Positions 34,719 through 43,759 are shown, counted from the first letter of the stretch. The stretch: 64,000 nucleotides of DNA from Microbacterium arborescens (GCF_030369635.1 NZ_CP128474.1:2914001-2978000), one strand, 5' to 3'. Notes: generated by a model not told the origin, from the letters alone. Translations and numbers: made by a program.

Positions 34719-35270
34719 ATGCGCCGCACCGCTTCTCTCGCCGCCGTCGCGACCCTCGTGGCCGCGATCATCGCCCTCCCGGCAGCGGCATCCGCGTCCA
34801 CCGGCGCCACCATCTACCCGCCGACGAAGTCGTGCACGACGACCCCGAGCGCCTTCGTGGCGGGCGGGACGGTCGAGTTCGCGTGCGCCGACGGCACGTT
34901 CGGCTCGAACGAGGCGGTCACGATCACGGTCCGCGGCGAGAACGGCGCAGGAGTCGCATTCGCCCGGGCCGCGTTCGCCGTCACCACCGGCAGCACGATG
35001 CGCGAATCGTCCGATCAGGGCGCTCTCGCCCCCGTCGCCATCACCTTCCCCGCCGACGCCGTCGGCGTCTACAACATCGAGGCGATCTCGCCTTCGTCCG
35101 CCGGCGGCACCGCGAGCGCCTCGGTCGTCGACGCGGCCGGTCTGCCCGCGACCGGCGGCGATGCGCGCACCTCGCTGGGCCTGTGGGTCGGCGGCGGCGC
35201 GCTCGTGGCGGCGGGGGCCACCATCGCGCTGGCCTCGGCGGTACGCCGCGCGCGCGACGCGCGCATCTGA
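34719..35270 (+). CDS. Small sortase-anchored wall protein (LPATG)
   Basis: Secreted protein of 183 residues. A signal peptide (about 1-27, ending ASAS) is followed by a single Ig-like beta domain (about 30-140) with two cysteines that could pair. The C-terminal sorting signal is LPATGGD, a hydrophobic helix and a basic end. It shares length and layout with the next gene, to which it is probably related by duplication. It starts 11 bases after the DUF4012 gene and may be partly co-transcribed with it. Confidence 0.85.
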   Translation: MRRTASLAAVATLVAAIIALPAAASASTGATIYPPTKSCTTTPSAFVAGGTVEFACADGTFGSNEAVTITVRGENGAGVAFARAAFAVTTGSTMRESSDQGALAPVAITFPADAVGVYNIEAISPSSAGGTASASVVDAAGLPATGGDARTSLGLWVGGGALVAAGATIALASAVRRARDARI

Positions 35271-35345
35271 CCCGCTCCCGAAGCCGTTCGACACCCGCAT
35301 CCGCGTGTTTCCGCGTCCACGGCGCGCCGCCGGGCATCCGGATCG

Positions 35346-35371
35346 CGAAATGTTAACGCGACCGAAATGTT
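35346..35371 (+). repeat. 9-bp direct repeats upstream of the second LPATG gene
   Basis: CGAAATGTT occurs at 35346-35354 and 35363-35371, a period of 17 bases, in an unusually AT-rich intergenic stretch ahead of the promoter of the LPATG gene. It could be a paired activator site. Binding protein unknown. Confidence 0.4.
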
Positions 35372-35410
35372 TCAGCTTGCATGTAGGGCCTTTGTGCCTG
35401 AATACTTGCT

Positions 35411-35439
35411 GTGACCACTCCTGACGTAATCCTTAGTAT
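35411..35439 (+). promoter_or_regulatory. Promoter of the second LPATG gene
   Basis: GTGACC (35411-35416) as -35, a 17-base spacer, and TAGTAT (35434-35439) as -10, giving a leader of about 45 bases. A small inverted repeat, GTAAT and ATTAC, brackets the -10 region. The stretch is AT-rich against the genome background. Confidence 0.5.
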
Positions 35440-35490
35440 TACTTCTCCGTTGGGTGTGAGCCTCCGGATGACCCAAGGAAAGCAGGACAC

Positions 35491-36045
35491 ATGAAGAACC
35501 GTCTCATCAAGGCGGCGGCGGCCTCCGCCATCGCAGCAGCGGCTGTCTTTGCAGCCCCCGCCATCGCAAACGCTTACACCCCGGCACCGGTCGGCGGCTC
35601 GTCCGTCACCGTCACCGCGGGTGGCACCGCCACGATCGCGTTCAACAACTTCGAGCCGAACGAGAGCGTCACCGGCACGCTGACGGGCGAGAACGCGGCC
35701 GCCGGCAGTGTCGCGTTCGTGAAGTTCGCGGTCACCTCGACCAGCACCACCAAGGTCGCCAACGCAGCCGGTGAGGTCGCCTTCCAGGTGACTCTGCCCG
35801 CCAACGCGACCGGCGAGTACACCCTCACCGCCACGGGTACCGTCTCGGGTGCGAGCACGGTCACCATCGCCGTTCCGGCCGCGGCCGGCGGCGCCGGTGG
35901 CTCGGGCACCCTGCCCGCAACCGGTGGCGACAACGCCGCTCTCCTCGGCCTGTGGATCGGCGGTGGCGCTCTCGCCCTCGCCGGCGGCAGCATCGCCGTG
36001 GCCAGCACGGTCCGCCGCCACCGCAACGCGGAGGCCGCTGCCTGA
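35491..36045 (+). CDS. Small sortase-anchored wall protein (LPATG), paralogue
   Basis: Secreted protein of 184 residues. The signal peptide (about 1-28, cleavage after ANA) is followed by an Ig-like domain (about 32-125; SVTVTAGGTATIAFNNFEPN, then EYTLTATGTVSGASTVTIAV), a short Gly/Ala spacer, LPATGGD, a hydrophobic helix and a basic tail. AAGGAAAGCAGG precedes the ATG. Unlike its neighbour it has a full promoter and a leader, plus a strong terminator, so it may be well expressed. Partner and role unknown. Confidence 0.87.
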   Translation: MKNRLIKAAAASAIAAAAVFAAPAIANAYTPAPVGGSSVTVTAGGTATIAFNNFEPNESVTGTLTGENAAAGSVAFVKFAVTSTSTTKVANAAGEVAFQVTLPANATGEYTLTATGTVSGASTVTIAVPAAAGGAGGSGTLPATGGDNAALLGLWIGGGALALAGGSIAVASTVRRHRNAEAAA

Positions 36046-36062
36046 TCAGGCGCGCAACACGA

Positions 36063-36098
36063 ACGGATGCCCCGGAGCTTCGGCTCCGGGGCATCCGT
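36063..36098. terminator. Bidirectional terminator with TTCG tetraloop
   Basis: A perfect 16-bp stem (36063-36078 with 36083-36098) closed by the stable TTCG loop lies between the convergent LPATG and endonuclease/phosphatase genes. It is followed by GTTTGT on the plus strand and can serve both strands. Confidence 0.9.
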
Positions 36099-36118
36099 GT
36101 TTGTCGGACCGGCTGGTG

Positions 36119-36787
36119 TCAGACCGGCTCGGCGGTGACGAGGATGGGCAGGTGGTCGCTCGCGCCCTGCGGCAGCGTCTGCACCCGTGCGATGTCGAAC
36201 CCGACGCTCGTGGCGAAGTCGTAGTGCCCGCGGAAGAACTTGTAGCGCGTGTAGGTCCGGGCGTCGCTGAGCGTCAGCTCGTACCCCTGCTTGCGGACGA
36301 CCTGTCCGAGGTTCTCCTTGAAGACCGGATAGTTGTAGTCGCCGACCATGAGGATCGGCAGTCCCGTCCCCAGCTCCGTCAGGGCGCCCAGGGCCGCCTG
36401 GATCTGGTTGCGTCGCAGTGAGTTGAGCGCCGTCAGCGGAGCGGCGTGGAAGCTCGCGACGATCAGGTCGCGACCGTCGTCGATGTCACGCAGCCGCACA
36501 CCGAGCATGCGCTCCTCGGCCGGCTTGAGCACACGATCGTGGAGCGACTTCTTCAGCGCGAGTGAACGCACCTCGACCGCCCGGTAGGTGTTCTCCCGGT
36601 AGTACACGGCGAGCCCTAGCCGGTTGCGTGCGGTCGCGTCGGCCAGCCGCAGCCCGCTGATCTCGTCGGGGATGCCGCTCGTGTCGGCCTCCTGCAGGCA
36701 CAGCACGTCCGCTCCGTGCTGCTGGACGAGGTCGGAGAGCTCGGATGCGGCGCGGTGCTTGCGCAAGTTGTACGAGATGACCTTCAT
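36119..36787 (-). CDS. Endonuclease/exonuclease/phosphatase family protein
   Basis: Metal-dependent hydrolase of 222 residues with the EEP fold. Visible motifs are SYNLRKH, LCLQEAD (metal-binding Glu), ASFHAAPL, LMVGDYNYP (catalytic Asp and Asn), and SDHLPILV at the C-terminus (Asp-His pair). Members cut DNA, RNA or phosphoesters of lipids; the substrate is unknown. No signal peptide. TAGCCT lies about nine bases upstream of the ATG. It follows truA on the same strand with a 32-base gap. Confidence 0.88.
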   Translation of the reverse strand: MKVISYNLRKHRAASELSDLVQQHGADVLCLQEADTSGIPDEISGLRLADATARNRLGLAVYYRENTYRAVEVRSLALKKSLHDRVLKPAEERMLGVRLRDIDDGRDLIVASFHAAPLTALNSLRRNQIQAALGALTELGTGLPILMVGDYNYPVFKENLGQVVRKQGYELTLSDARTYTRYKFFRGHYDFATSVGFDIARVQTLPQGASDHLPILVTAEPV

Positions 36788-36819
36788 GGTGCCGCCAGGC
36801 TACGCCCGCTTCCTTTCGG

Positions 36820-37653
36820 TCAGGTGTCTGTTGCGCGGCGAGCGCGGGTCTGCTCCGCCCGTGCCGCGAGCAGGTCGTCGGCGGGGTATCCCACCTCGGT
36901 GAGGATGAGCCCGCGCGCCGCCAGCACCGCGAAAGCGCTCGTACGTCGCCCGGCGTCGCGGAGCGCGGCGACATCCTCGACACCGAGCCTTCCCTCCCCG
37001 ACCGCGACGCAGGCACCGACGAGGGCGCGCACCATGCTGTGGCAGAACGCGTCCGCCTTCACGTTGGCGACGAGCACGCCGGCGTCGTCCCGTCGCCAGT
37101 CGAACTCGAGCAGCGTGCGGATCGTCGTGGCCTCGGGCCGCGGTTTGCAGTACGCGGCGAAGTCGTGGAGCCCGGTGAGGCTGCGGGCCGCGGCATCCAT
37201 CAGCGCCTCGTCGAGCGCGGCGGGCACGAAGGTCGTGCGGAAGCGCTCGAGCGGGTCGTAGCCCGTCGTGCGGTCGGCGACGCGGTAGGCGTATCGCCGC
37301 CACACCGCGGAGAATCGGGCGTCGAAACCCTCGGGGGCCTCGGATGTCGCCCGGATGTGCACATCGGTATAGCGGCCGAGCACACCGTTCAGGCGTGCGG
37401 CGAGGGCGGTCGGCTCCGGTGAGCGTCCCCGCCGCAGCCTCGCCTCCTGCGCCTCGGTCAGGTCGAGGTGGGCCACCTGCCCCGAGGCGTGTACGCCCGC
37501 GTCGGTGCGTCCTGCGACCACGAGCTGCGCATCGCCGCCGAGGACGCGGCTGACGGCGGCCTCGATCGAGCCCTGCACGGTGCGCAGGCCGGGCTGGCGC
37601 GCCCAGCCCGAGAATCCCGATCCGTCGTAGGCGATGTCGAGTCTCAGGCGCAC
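36820..37653 (-). CDS. truA: tRNA pseudouridine(38-40) synthase
   Basis: Converts uridines 38-40 of tRNA anticodon stems to pseudouridine. It has 277 residues, normal length. The catalytic aspartate is D51 in GRTDAGVHA; other conserved parts are LRLDIAYDGSGFSGWARQPG, RFSAVWRRYAYRV and FCHSMVRALVGACVAVGEGR. The GTG at 37653 lies four bases after the stop of the PfkB kinase gene on the same strand; a box AAGACT six bases upstream also fits leaderless use. In many Actinobacteria truA follows rplQ; here it is about 4 kb away in the same orientation. Confidence 0.95.
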   Translation of the reverse strand: MRLRLDIAYDGSGFSGWARQPGLRTVQGSIEAAVSRVLGGDAQLVVAGRTDAGVHASGQVAHLDLTEAQEARLRRGRSPEPTALAARLNGVLGRYTDVHIRATSEAPEGFDARFSAVWRRYAYRVADRTTGYDPLERFRTTFVPAALDEALMDAAARSLTGLHDFAAYCKPRPEATTIRTLLEFDWRRDDAGVLVANVKADAFCHSMVRALVGACVAVGEGRLGVEDVAALRDAGRRTSAFAVLAARGLILTEVGYPADDLLAARAEQTRARRATDT

Positions 37654-37657
37654 CCGA

Positions 37658-38542
37658 TCAGTCTTCCAGTTCGGCGCGCGTGGGCGGGTTCGCGCCGGGG
37701 CGCGACACTGTGATCGCCGCGGCGCGCGCCGCGATCCGCAATGCGCGCACGAGTGCCTCGGCGTCGGTCGGCACACCCCGGTCGACGAGGGTGGCGATCA
37801 GGCTGGCCATGAACGAGTCGCCCGCGCCGATCGTGTCGGCCACCACCACGGCCACACCGGCAACCTCCACGACCGTGCCGTCGGGCGCCCGGCCGATCGC
37901 GCCGTCGCCGCCTCGGGTCATGACGACCACCGCGGCACCCAGGCGAGCGATCGTCTCGAGCACCGTGGGCGCGTCGTCTCCGGGCCACAGCCATTCGGCG
38001 TCCTCGTCGCTGAGCTTGACGAGGTCGGCGGCCGCGGCGGCACGAGCGAACCGCGCGAGCGCGGTCTCGCGAGCGCCCACGAGCGCCGGACGGATGTTGG
38101 GGTCGACCGTGACGATCGCGTCGCCGCGGGCCGCCTCCAGCGCCGCGAGGCACGTCTCTCCGCCCGGGTCGAGGAACAGGGCGATCGATCCGGTGTGGAC
38201 GAGCGCCGCACCGTCCAGCGCGACGGGAGGGACGACGCCCGCCACGTCGAACTCGTACTCCGCCGACCCGTCGGGACGGATACGGGCGCGCGCCGTGTCG
38301 GTCGAGGCATCGGTCCACGATGCCTCGGCGACCTTCGCTCCCGCGTCGCGCACGTGCCGGGCGATCCGCTCCCCGCGCTCGTCACGCCCCAGCCTGGTCA
38401 CCAGCCGCACGGGCACACCGAGACGGGCGACGCCGACGGCGACGTTCGCGGGGCTGCCGCCGACGTGCTCGGTCACACCATCGGCGGTCTCGACGATGTC
38501 GACCAACGCCTCACCCAGCACCAGCACCTCGGGAGCGCCCAT
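37658..38542 (-). CDS. PfkB family carbohydrate kinase
   Basis: ATP-dependent sugar kinase of 294 residues, most like fructokinases. The N-terminal VLGEALVDIVE, the sugar-binding GGSPANVAVGVARLG, the KLSDEDAEWLW region, and the C-terminal GAGDSFMASLIA with the catalytic Asp are present. The sugar cannot be fixed from sequence; ribokinase-like or 2-keto-3-deoxygluconate kinase activity is possible. truA begins four bases after its stop, so the two are probably co-transcribed. Confidence 0.87.
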   Translation of the reverse strand: MGAPEVLVLGEALVDIVETADGVTEHVGGSPANVAVGVARLGVPVRLVTRLGRDERGERIARHVRDAGAKVAEASWTDASTDTARARIRPDGSAEYEFDVAGVVPPVALDGAALVHTGSIALFLDPGGETCLAALEAARGDAIVTVDPNIRPALVGARETALARFARAAAAADLVKLSDEDAEWLWPGDDAPTVLETIARLGAAVVVMTRGGDGAIGRAPDGTVVEVAGVAVVVADTIGAGDSFMASLIATLVDRGVPTDAEALVRALRIAARAAAITVSRPGANPPTRAELED

Positions 38543-38676
38543 GTTCCACCTGTTCTCGAAACTCGATTCACGCGGGATCCGCGCATCTCCTCCGGTCTAC
38601 CACATCACCTCAGGCACCCCCTCTACACTGGGAGGCTGCCGCCGCCCGTCCCCCCGACGACCCCGGACATCGCCGT

Positions 38677-40551
38677 ATGACACCTCCCCCTCTCCCGCGC
38701 GCCCGCATCGCGGGTCTCGACGGCCTGCGTGCCGTCGCCGTCATCCTCGTCGTCGTCTACCACCTGTTCCCGGCCGGCTTCCTGCGCAGCGGATACGTGG
38801 GCGTCGACGTGTTCTTCGTGATCTCCGGGTTCCTCATCACGACGCTCCTGCTGCGCGAGCGATCCCGAGAGGGCCGCATCCGTCTGCGGAGGTTCTGGGT
38901 GCGCCGCGCGCGGCGGCTCCTGCCGGCTCTCGCCACCGTCGTCACCGTGAGCGCCTCCCTGGCGTGGCTCGTCGGCGGAGACGTGCTGGTCGACATGGGA
39001 CTGCAGGTCCTGGGCGCCGCGACCTTCTCCTACAACTGGGTGTCGATGGCCGACGGCGGCACCTACTTCTCCGCCGCCGACCCCGAGATCTTCCGCAACC
39101 TGTGGTCGCTCGCCGTCGAGGAGCAGTTCTATCTGCTCTGGCCGTTGCTGCTCCCCCTCTTCCTCCTGCTTCCGGGCCGCCGCTCGCGCGCCGGCGTCGC
39201 CCTCGCACTCGCGGCGCTGTCTGCCGCGTGGGCGTTCACGAGCGTCGCCGCGGGCGCAGACCTCACCCGGGTGTACTTCGGCACCGACACGCACGCTTTC
39301 GGACTCCTCATCGGTGTCGCGGTCGCGTTCGCGCTGCACGGCCTCGTCGTGCGCCGCCCGTCGGTCGCCGGCGTCGGCCCCGTGTGGGGTGTCATCGTCG
39401 GGGCGCTCGCGACCGCGGGCATCGTCGGTGCGGCCGCCGTGGGCGGCGGTGAGGCGATCACGTTCCCGGCCTCCAGCCTCGCCGCGTCGCTCCTCACCGC
39501 CGTCGTGCTGGTGATCGCGGCGTGGCCGGGATCGTGGTTCGGCCGCGTGCTCGATGTCATGCCCCTGCGCTGGCTCGGCGAGCGGTCGTACGCGGTGTAC
39601 CTCTGGCACTGGCCCCTCCTCGTCCTGCTGTCGTTCCAGCTCAGCGGCGCAGGCCCCGAGGCGGGCGTCCCGGTCATGGCGAGCGCCGGCGTCGCCGCGG
39701 CCTCGGTGGTGGCGGCGGCGCTGTCGTACCGCTGGATCGAGCAGCCCGTGCGGCGTCACGGATTCCGCGGCGCGTTCGCACTCGCGCGCCACGGGCTCCG
39801 CTCGCGCCCGTCGCGGCGCGCGGCGACCCTCGCAGCGGCGGTCGCGGCCGCACTCGCCCTCGGCGGGACGACGGCCGCGGTCGCGGCCGCCCCGCGTGAG
39901 ACGACGAGCCAGAACGCCGTCGATGCCGGGCGCGACGCGCTCGCGCAGGCGCAGCACCATCCCACCCCCGAGCCCGCGCCCGGCGCTCAAACGGTCGACG
40001 GCACCCGGGTGAGCGCCGTCGGCGACTCCGTCATGCTGGCCTCCGCACCGGGACTACTGCAGGCGATGCCGGGTATCGCGGTCGACGCGGAGGTCTCACG
40101 GTCGCTCTGGGCGGGAGCCCACATCGTCGAGGACCTCGCCGCGTCGGGCGAGCTGCGCGAGTACGTCGTGGTCGGGCTCGGCACGAACGGTCCGGTCTCG
40201 ACCGATGCGCTGCAGCGCATCGTCGATGCCGCGGGCCCCGAGAGATACGTCATCCTCGTCAACGCGTCCGCGCCGCGCGATTGGATCCCGGGAGTCAATC
40301 GCGACCTCACCGCGTTCGCCGCCACGCACCCCCGGGTGGCCGTGGCCGACTGGGCCGGGGCGATCGCCGGCCGCACCGACCTGCTCGCCGGCGATCAGAT
40401 CCACCCCGAGTCGGCAGGAGGCGAGCTCTACGCGAGCATGGTGAAGCGGGCGGTCGATGGCGCCGCGACCCAGCTCGCCACGGCTCAGTGGGCCGCGGAG
40501 CAGACCCGCACGACGCTTCTCGAGATGCTCGGGGCCGACGAGGATCAGTAG
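38677..40551 (+). CDS. Membrane O-acyltransferase with C-terminal SGNH domain (OafA-type)
   Basis: Transfers acyl (often acetyl) groups to envelope glycans. It has 624 residues. The N-terminal acyltransferase-3 domain (about 8-350) has about ten helices with GLDGLRAVAVILVVVYH, SGYVGVDVFFVISGFLIT and LWSLAVEEQFYLLWP. The C-terminal extracytoplasmic SGNH hydrolase-like domain (about 435-610) shows GDSVMLASAPG, LGTNG and DQIHPESAGG. This layout matches peptidoglycan or polysaccharide O-acetyltransferases. The ATG at 38677 lies in a longer open frame but starts the family similarity. Its end overlaps the convergent GNAT gene by seven bases. Confidence 0.9.
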   Translation: MTPPPLPRARIAGLDGLRAVAVILVVVYHLFPAGFLRSGYVGVDVFFVISGFLITTLLLRERSREGRIRLRRFWVRRARRLLPALATVVTVSASLAWLVGGDVLVDMGLQVLGAATFSYNWVSMADGGTYFSAADPEIFRNLWSLAVEEQFYLLWPLLLPLFLLLPGRRSRAGVALALAALSAAWAFTSVAAGADLTRVYFGTDTHAFGLLIGVAVAFALHGLVVRRPSVAGVGPVWGVIVGALATAGIVGAAAVGGGEAITFPASSLAASLLTAVVLVIAAWPGSWFGRVLDVMPLRWLGERSYAVYLWHWPLLVLLSFQLSGAGPEAGVPVMASAGVAAASVVAAALSYRWIEQPVRRHGFRGAFALARHGLRSRPSRRAATLAAAVAAALALGGTTAAVAAAPRETTSQNAVDAGRDALAQAQHHPTPEPAPGAQTVDGTRVSAVGDSVMLASAPGLLQAMPGIAVDAEVSRSLWAGAHIVEDLAASGELREYVVVGLGTNGPVSTDALQRIVDAAGPERYVILVNASAPRDWIPGVNRDLTAFAATHPRVAVADWAGAIAGRTDLLAGDQIHPESAGGELYASMVKRAVDGAATQLATAQWAAEQTRTTLLEMLGADEDQ

Positions 40552-41546
40552 CGGCGGACCAGCACCCGGTCGCGTTCGTAGGCGGTGAAGCCCAACCCGC
40601 CGTAGAGCGCATTCGCCCCCGTCGGGCTCTCGGTGTCGACATCGAGCACGGCCATTCCGAGCCCCGCATCACGAATCGCCGCGAGCGATCGCGCGATGAC
40701 GGCCGGAGCGAGGCCGCGGCGGCGGTGCGAGCGCACCACGCCGACGAGGTCGATGTAGGCGTTCGGACCGAGCACCTCGAAATCGCCCTCATTCACGGAG
40801 ACCAGACAGAACGCGACGATGTTCCCCTCCTCGACCGCGAGCGTGCAGAGGTCGGGGCGGAGGAACGGACCGCCGATAAACTGCTGCCACCGCTCCGGCG
40901 GCGTCGGCAGACTTCCCCAGTGATCGCGGAACGCGTCGTTGCGCGCCAGCCGCGCGTCCTCCGCCCGGTCGGCCGAGAACGGCACCAGCTCCACGCCGTC
41001 GGGAGCGGCGACATCGTCGATCGGCTGCGCCAGGTCACGGTGCATCGTCGAGAACCACCGCTCGGTGCGATATCCGAGCGATTCGGCGATGCGCTCGAGC
41101 GCGGTGTTCTTCTCCGACGCGTACACCTGGATCTCGGAGGGAAGGGCAGCCGCGGCGGCATCCGCTTGCGTCGCCTCGCGTAGCTGCTCCTCCGCACGCT
41201 CGTGCTGCCATCGGAACAGAGCTGTGCCGATTCCCCGTCCGCGCTGTTCGGGACGCACCGCGCCGGTGAGGTAGATATGCAGGTGCTCCTCTCGCGAGGG
41301 GTGCAGCATCACGCTGCCGACAGCGAGGGCGTGCCCATCGGCGTCGAAGGCGATCATCGTGTCGCGCGCGTGATCGATGTGCGACAGTTCGAACGTCTCG
41401 GCCACATCCTCGCGCGGCGTCGTCCATGTCGGGTGATCGACGCGGTCGGCGGCGACGAGGACCCCCTGGATGATGTCGATGTCGTCCGGGGTAGCGGTAC
41501 GCCAGCGCGCGACGGCGGGACAGGACGGTGCGTTCGGCTCGCTCAC
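40545..41546 (-). CDS. Tandem GNAT acetyltransferase
   Basis: Protein of 333 residues with two GNAT domains. The first (about 15-150) has an intact acetyl-CoA loop, RPEQRGRGIGTAL. The second (about 175-330) has RSHRRRGLAPAVIARSL. Both loops match the R/Q-x-x-G-x-G/A pattern, so both could bind acetyl-CoA. Mycothiol synthase MshD has a similar double layout, but its signature motifs were not recognised here. The GTG at 41546 is chosen for the strong GGGAGGGTGG just upstream; an ATG lies at 41564. Confidence 0.82.
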   Translation of the reverse strand: MSEPNAPSCPAVARWRTATPDDIDIIQGVLVAADRVDHPTWTTPREDVAETFELSHIDHARDTMIAFDADGHALAVGSVMLHPSREEHLHIYLTGAVRPEQRGRGIGTALFRWQHERAEEQLREATQADAAAAALPSEIQVYASEKNTALERIAESLGYRTERWFSTMHRDLAQPIDDVAAPDGVELVPFSADRAEDARLARNDAFRDHWGSLPTPPERWQQFIGGPFLRPDLCTLAVEEGNIVAFCLVSVNEGDFEVLGPNAYIDLVGVVRSHRRRGLAPAVIARSLAAIRDAGLGMAVLDVDTESPTGANALYGGLGFTAYERDRVLVRRY

Positions 41547-41591
41547 CCCTCCACCCTCCCACATGGGAGCCACCGGCCTCCCACGCGCACG

Positions 41592-41633
41592 ACGACGGGC
41601 CCGCACCCTCCGGAGAGAGCACGGGCCCGTCGT
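41592..41633 (-). terminator. Terminator after rplQ
   Basis: A perfect 12-bp stem (41592-41603 with 41622-41633) with an 18-base loop begins 16 bases after the rplQ stop on the minus strand. It ends the alpha operon and separates it from the GNAT gene. Confidence 0.8.
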
Positions 41634-41649
41634 GAGCGCGTGGCGCTGG

Positions 41650-42219
41650 TTACTTCTTGTCGTCCTCGGCGGGAGCCTCAGCGGCGTCCTCGGCCGCAGC
41701 CTCAGCAGCTGCGCCCTCTTCCGGCGACTCGGCGCCGGCGTCGGCGGCCGTGTCATCGGCGGGAGCCTCGGTGGCCTCCTCGACGGGAGCCTCCTCGGCC
41801 GGGGCCTCGGCGGCAGGAGCGGCCGCAGCCGACTTCTTCGCCGACTTCGGCTTGGGGTTCACCGGCTCGAGCACGAGCTCGATGACGGCCATGGGGGCGT
41901 TGTCGCCCTTGCGGTTGCCGATCTTCGTGATGCGGGTGTAGCCGCCTTCACGGTCGGCGACCAGCGGGGCGATCTCGGCGAAGAGCTCGTGCACGACGCT
42001 CTTGTCGCCGATGACCGTCGCGACGCGGCGGCGGGCGTGCAGGTCGCCGCGCTTGGCGAACGTGACGAGACGCTCGGCGTACGGACGCAGGCGCTTGGCC
42101 TTCGTCTCGGTCGTGGTGATCGACTTGTGCGTGAACAGCGCCGCGGCGAGGTTCGCGAGAAGCAGGCGCTCGTGTGCGGGGCCGCCTCCGAGGCGGGGAC
42201 CCTTGGTGGGCTTAGGCAT
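41650..42219 (-). CDS. rplQ: 50S ribosomal protein L17
   Basis: Ribosomal large-subunit protein of 189 residues. The core (about 1-118) starts [29 protein letters not shown] and ends with AVIELV. The last 65-70 residues are a low-complexity Ala/Glu/Pro tail, much longer than in E. coli L17 (127 residues in all). It follows rpoA by 29 bases and is the last gene of the cluster. The tail is probably disordered and exposed at the ribosome surface. Confidence 0.97.
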   Translation of the reverse strand: MPKPTKGPRLGGGPAHERLLLANLAAALFTHKSITTTETKAKRLRPYAERLVTFAKRGDLHARRRVATVIGDKSVVHELFAEIAPLVADREGGYTRITKIGNRKGDNAPMAVIELVLEPVNPKPKSAKKSAAAAPAAEAPAEEAPVEEATEAPADDTAADAGAESPEEGAAAEAAAEDAAEAPAEDDKK

Positions 42220-42248
42220 TTTTGATTACTCCAGGAAGAAGAGGGGGC

Positions 42249-43238
42249 TCAGAGGTTCTCGTCGTCGTATCCGCCGTAGAAGTGCGCACCGTCGAACCCG
42301 GGAACCGAGTCCTTCAGCGACAGGCCGAGGGAGACGAGCTTGTCGCGCACCTCGTCGACCGACTTCTGACCGAAGTTGCGGATGTTCATGAGCTGGGTCT
42401 CCGAGAGGGCGACCAGCTCGGACACCGTGTTGATGCCCTCACGCTTGAGGCAGTTGTACGAGCGGACCGAGAGGTCGAGGTCTTCGATCGGCATCGACAG
42501 CTCGTTGGTGAGGACCTCGGCGACCGGCGCGGGGCCGATCTCGATGCCCTCGGCCTCGACGTTCAGCTCGCGGGCCAGACCGAACAGCTCGACGAGCGTG
42601 CGTCCGGCCGAAGCAACGGCGTCGCGCGGCGAGATGGACGCCTTCGACTCGACGTCGAGGACGAGCTTGTCGAAGTCGGTGCGCTCACCGGCACGAGTGG
42701 CCTCGACGCGGTAGCTGACCTTGAGCACGGGCGAGTAGATCGAGTCGATCGGGATCTGACCGGCCTCGGCGTACTCGTTGCGGTTCTGGGTCGCCGAGAC
42801 GTAGCCGCGACCGCGCTCGATGACGAGCTCGAGCTCGAACTTCGCGCTGTCGTTGAGCGTCGCGATGACCAGGTCGGGGTTGTGCACCTCGACACCGGCG
42901 GGAGCCGAGATGTCGGCGGCCGTGACCTCACCGGCACCGGTCTTGCGCAGGTAAGCCGTGATGGGCTCGTCGCGCTCGGACGAGACGACGAGCTGCTTGA
43001 TGTTGAGGATGATCTCGGTGACATCCTCCTTCACGCCCGGAATCGTGCTGAACTCGTGCAGCACACCGTCGAAACGGATGCTGGTGACGGCGGCACCCGG
43101 GATGGACGACAGCAGGCTGCGGCGCAGCGCGTTGCCGATGGTGTAGCCGAAGCCGGGCTCGAGCGGCTCGACGACGAACCGGCTGCGGAACTCGCCGATC
43201 TTCTCCTCGGTCAGAGTGGGACGCTGTGCGATGAGCAC
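42249..43238 (-). CDS. rpoA: DNA-directed RNA polymerase subunit alpha
   Basis: Alpha subunit of RNA polymerase, 329 residues. The N-terminal assembly domain (about 1-230) includes [20 protein letters not shown]. The C-terminal domain (about 245-310) with [20 protein letters not shown] and [17 protein letters not shown] binds DNA upstream of promoters and regulators. A hairpin 83 bases upstream separates it from rpsK, so it may have a promoter of its own. rpsD, which lies between rpsK and rpoA in mycobacteria, is absent here. Confidence 0.98.
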   Translation of the reverse strand: MLIAQRPTLTEEKIGEFRSRFVVEPLEPGFGYTIGNALRRSLLSSIPGAAVTSIRFDGVLHEFSTIPGVKEDVTEIILNIKQLVVSSERDEPITAYLRKTGAGEVTAADISAPAGVEVHNPDLVIATLNDSAKFELELVIERGRGYVSATQNRNEYAEAGQIPIDSIYSPVLKVSYRVEATRAGERTDFDKLVLDVESKASISPRDAVASAGRTLVELFGLARELNVEAEGIEIGPAPVAEVLTNELSMPIEDLDLSVRSYNCLKREGINTVSELVALSETQLMNIRNFGQKSVDEVRDKLVSLGLSLKDSVPGFDGAHFYGGYDDENL

Positions 43239-43320
43239 TATGTGTTCCTTTCGATCACGTGACCGCTATATGACACGTGCAATTCAGTGAGGTGTTGAGT
43301 TTTCAAGGAAACGACGGAAG

Positions 43321-43349
43321 TCCGGATGCCGCGCGATGCGGCATCCGGA
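43321..43349 (-). terminator. Hairpin between rpsK and rpoA
   Basis: A 12-bp perfect stem (43321-43332 with 43338-43349) with a GCGAT loop begins 12 bases after the rpsK stop on the minus strand. It can end or attenuate transcription before rpoA. Confidence 0.75.
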
Positions 43350-43360
43350 TCCGTGTCAGC

Positions 43361-43759
43361 TCAGACGCGGCGGCGCTTGGGGGGACGGCAGCCGTTGTGG
43401 GCCTGCGGGGTGACGTCCTGGATGGACCCCACCTCGAGGCCGGCGGCCGTCAGCGAGCGAATCGCGGTCTCACGGCCCGAACCGGGGCCCTTCACGAAGA
43501 CGTCGACCTTCTTGACGCCGTGCTCCTGCGCCTGACGCGCAGCGGACTCGGCGGCCATGCCGGCGGCGTAGGGGGTCGACTTGCGCGAGCCCTTGAAGCC
43601 GACGCCACCCGAGGAGGCCCAGCTGATGACGGCGCCCGACGGGTCGGTGATCGAGACGATCGTGTTGTTGAACGTCGACTTGATGTGGGCGTGACCCAGC
43701 GCGATGTTCTTCTTCTCCTTGCGGCGCGGCTTGCGCGCTGCGGACTTGGCCTGTGCCAT
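43361..43759 (-). CDS. rpsK: 30S ribosomal protein S11
   Basis: Small-subunit platform protein of 132 residues, normal length. It starts with a Lys/Arg-rich tail, continues [20 protein letters not shown] and ends with the conserved [11 protein letters not shown]. It lies 34 bases after rpsM. A hairpin follows before rpoA. Confidence 0.98.
   Translation of the reverse strand: MAQAKSAARKPRRKEKKNIALGHAHIKSTFNNTIVSITDPSGAVISWASSGGVGFKGSRKSTPYAAGMAAESAARQAQEHGVKKVDVFVKGPGSGRETAIRSLTAAGLEVGSIQDVTPQAHNGCRPPKRRRV

Noticed and set aside
40545..41546. Calling the tandem GNAT protein mycothiol synthase (mshD)
   Set aside because: The double GNAT layout fits, but I could not recognise the specific MshD motifs, so only the general family is given.
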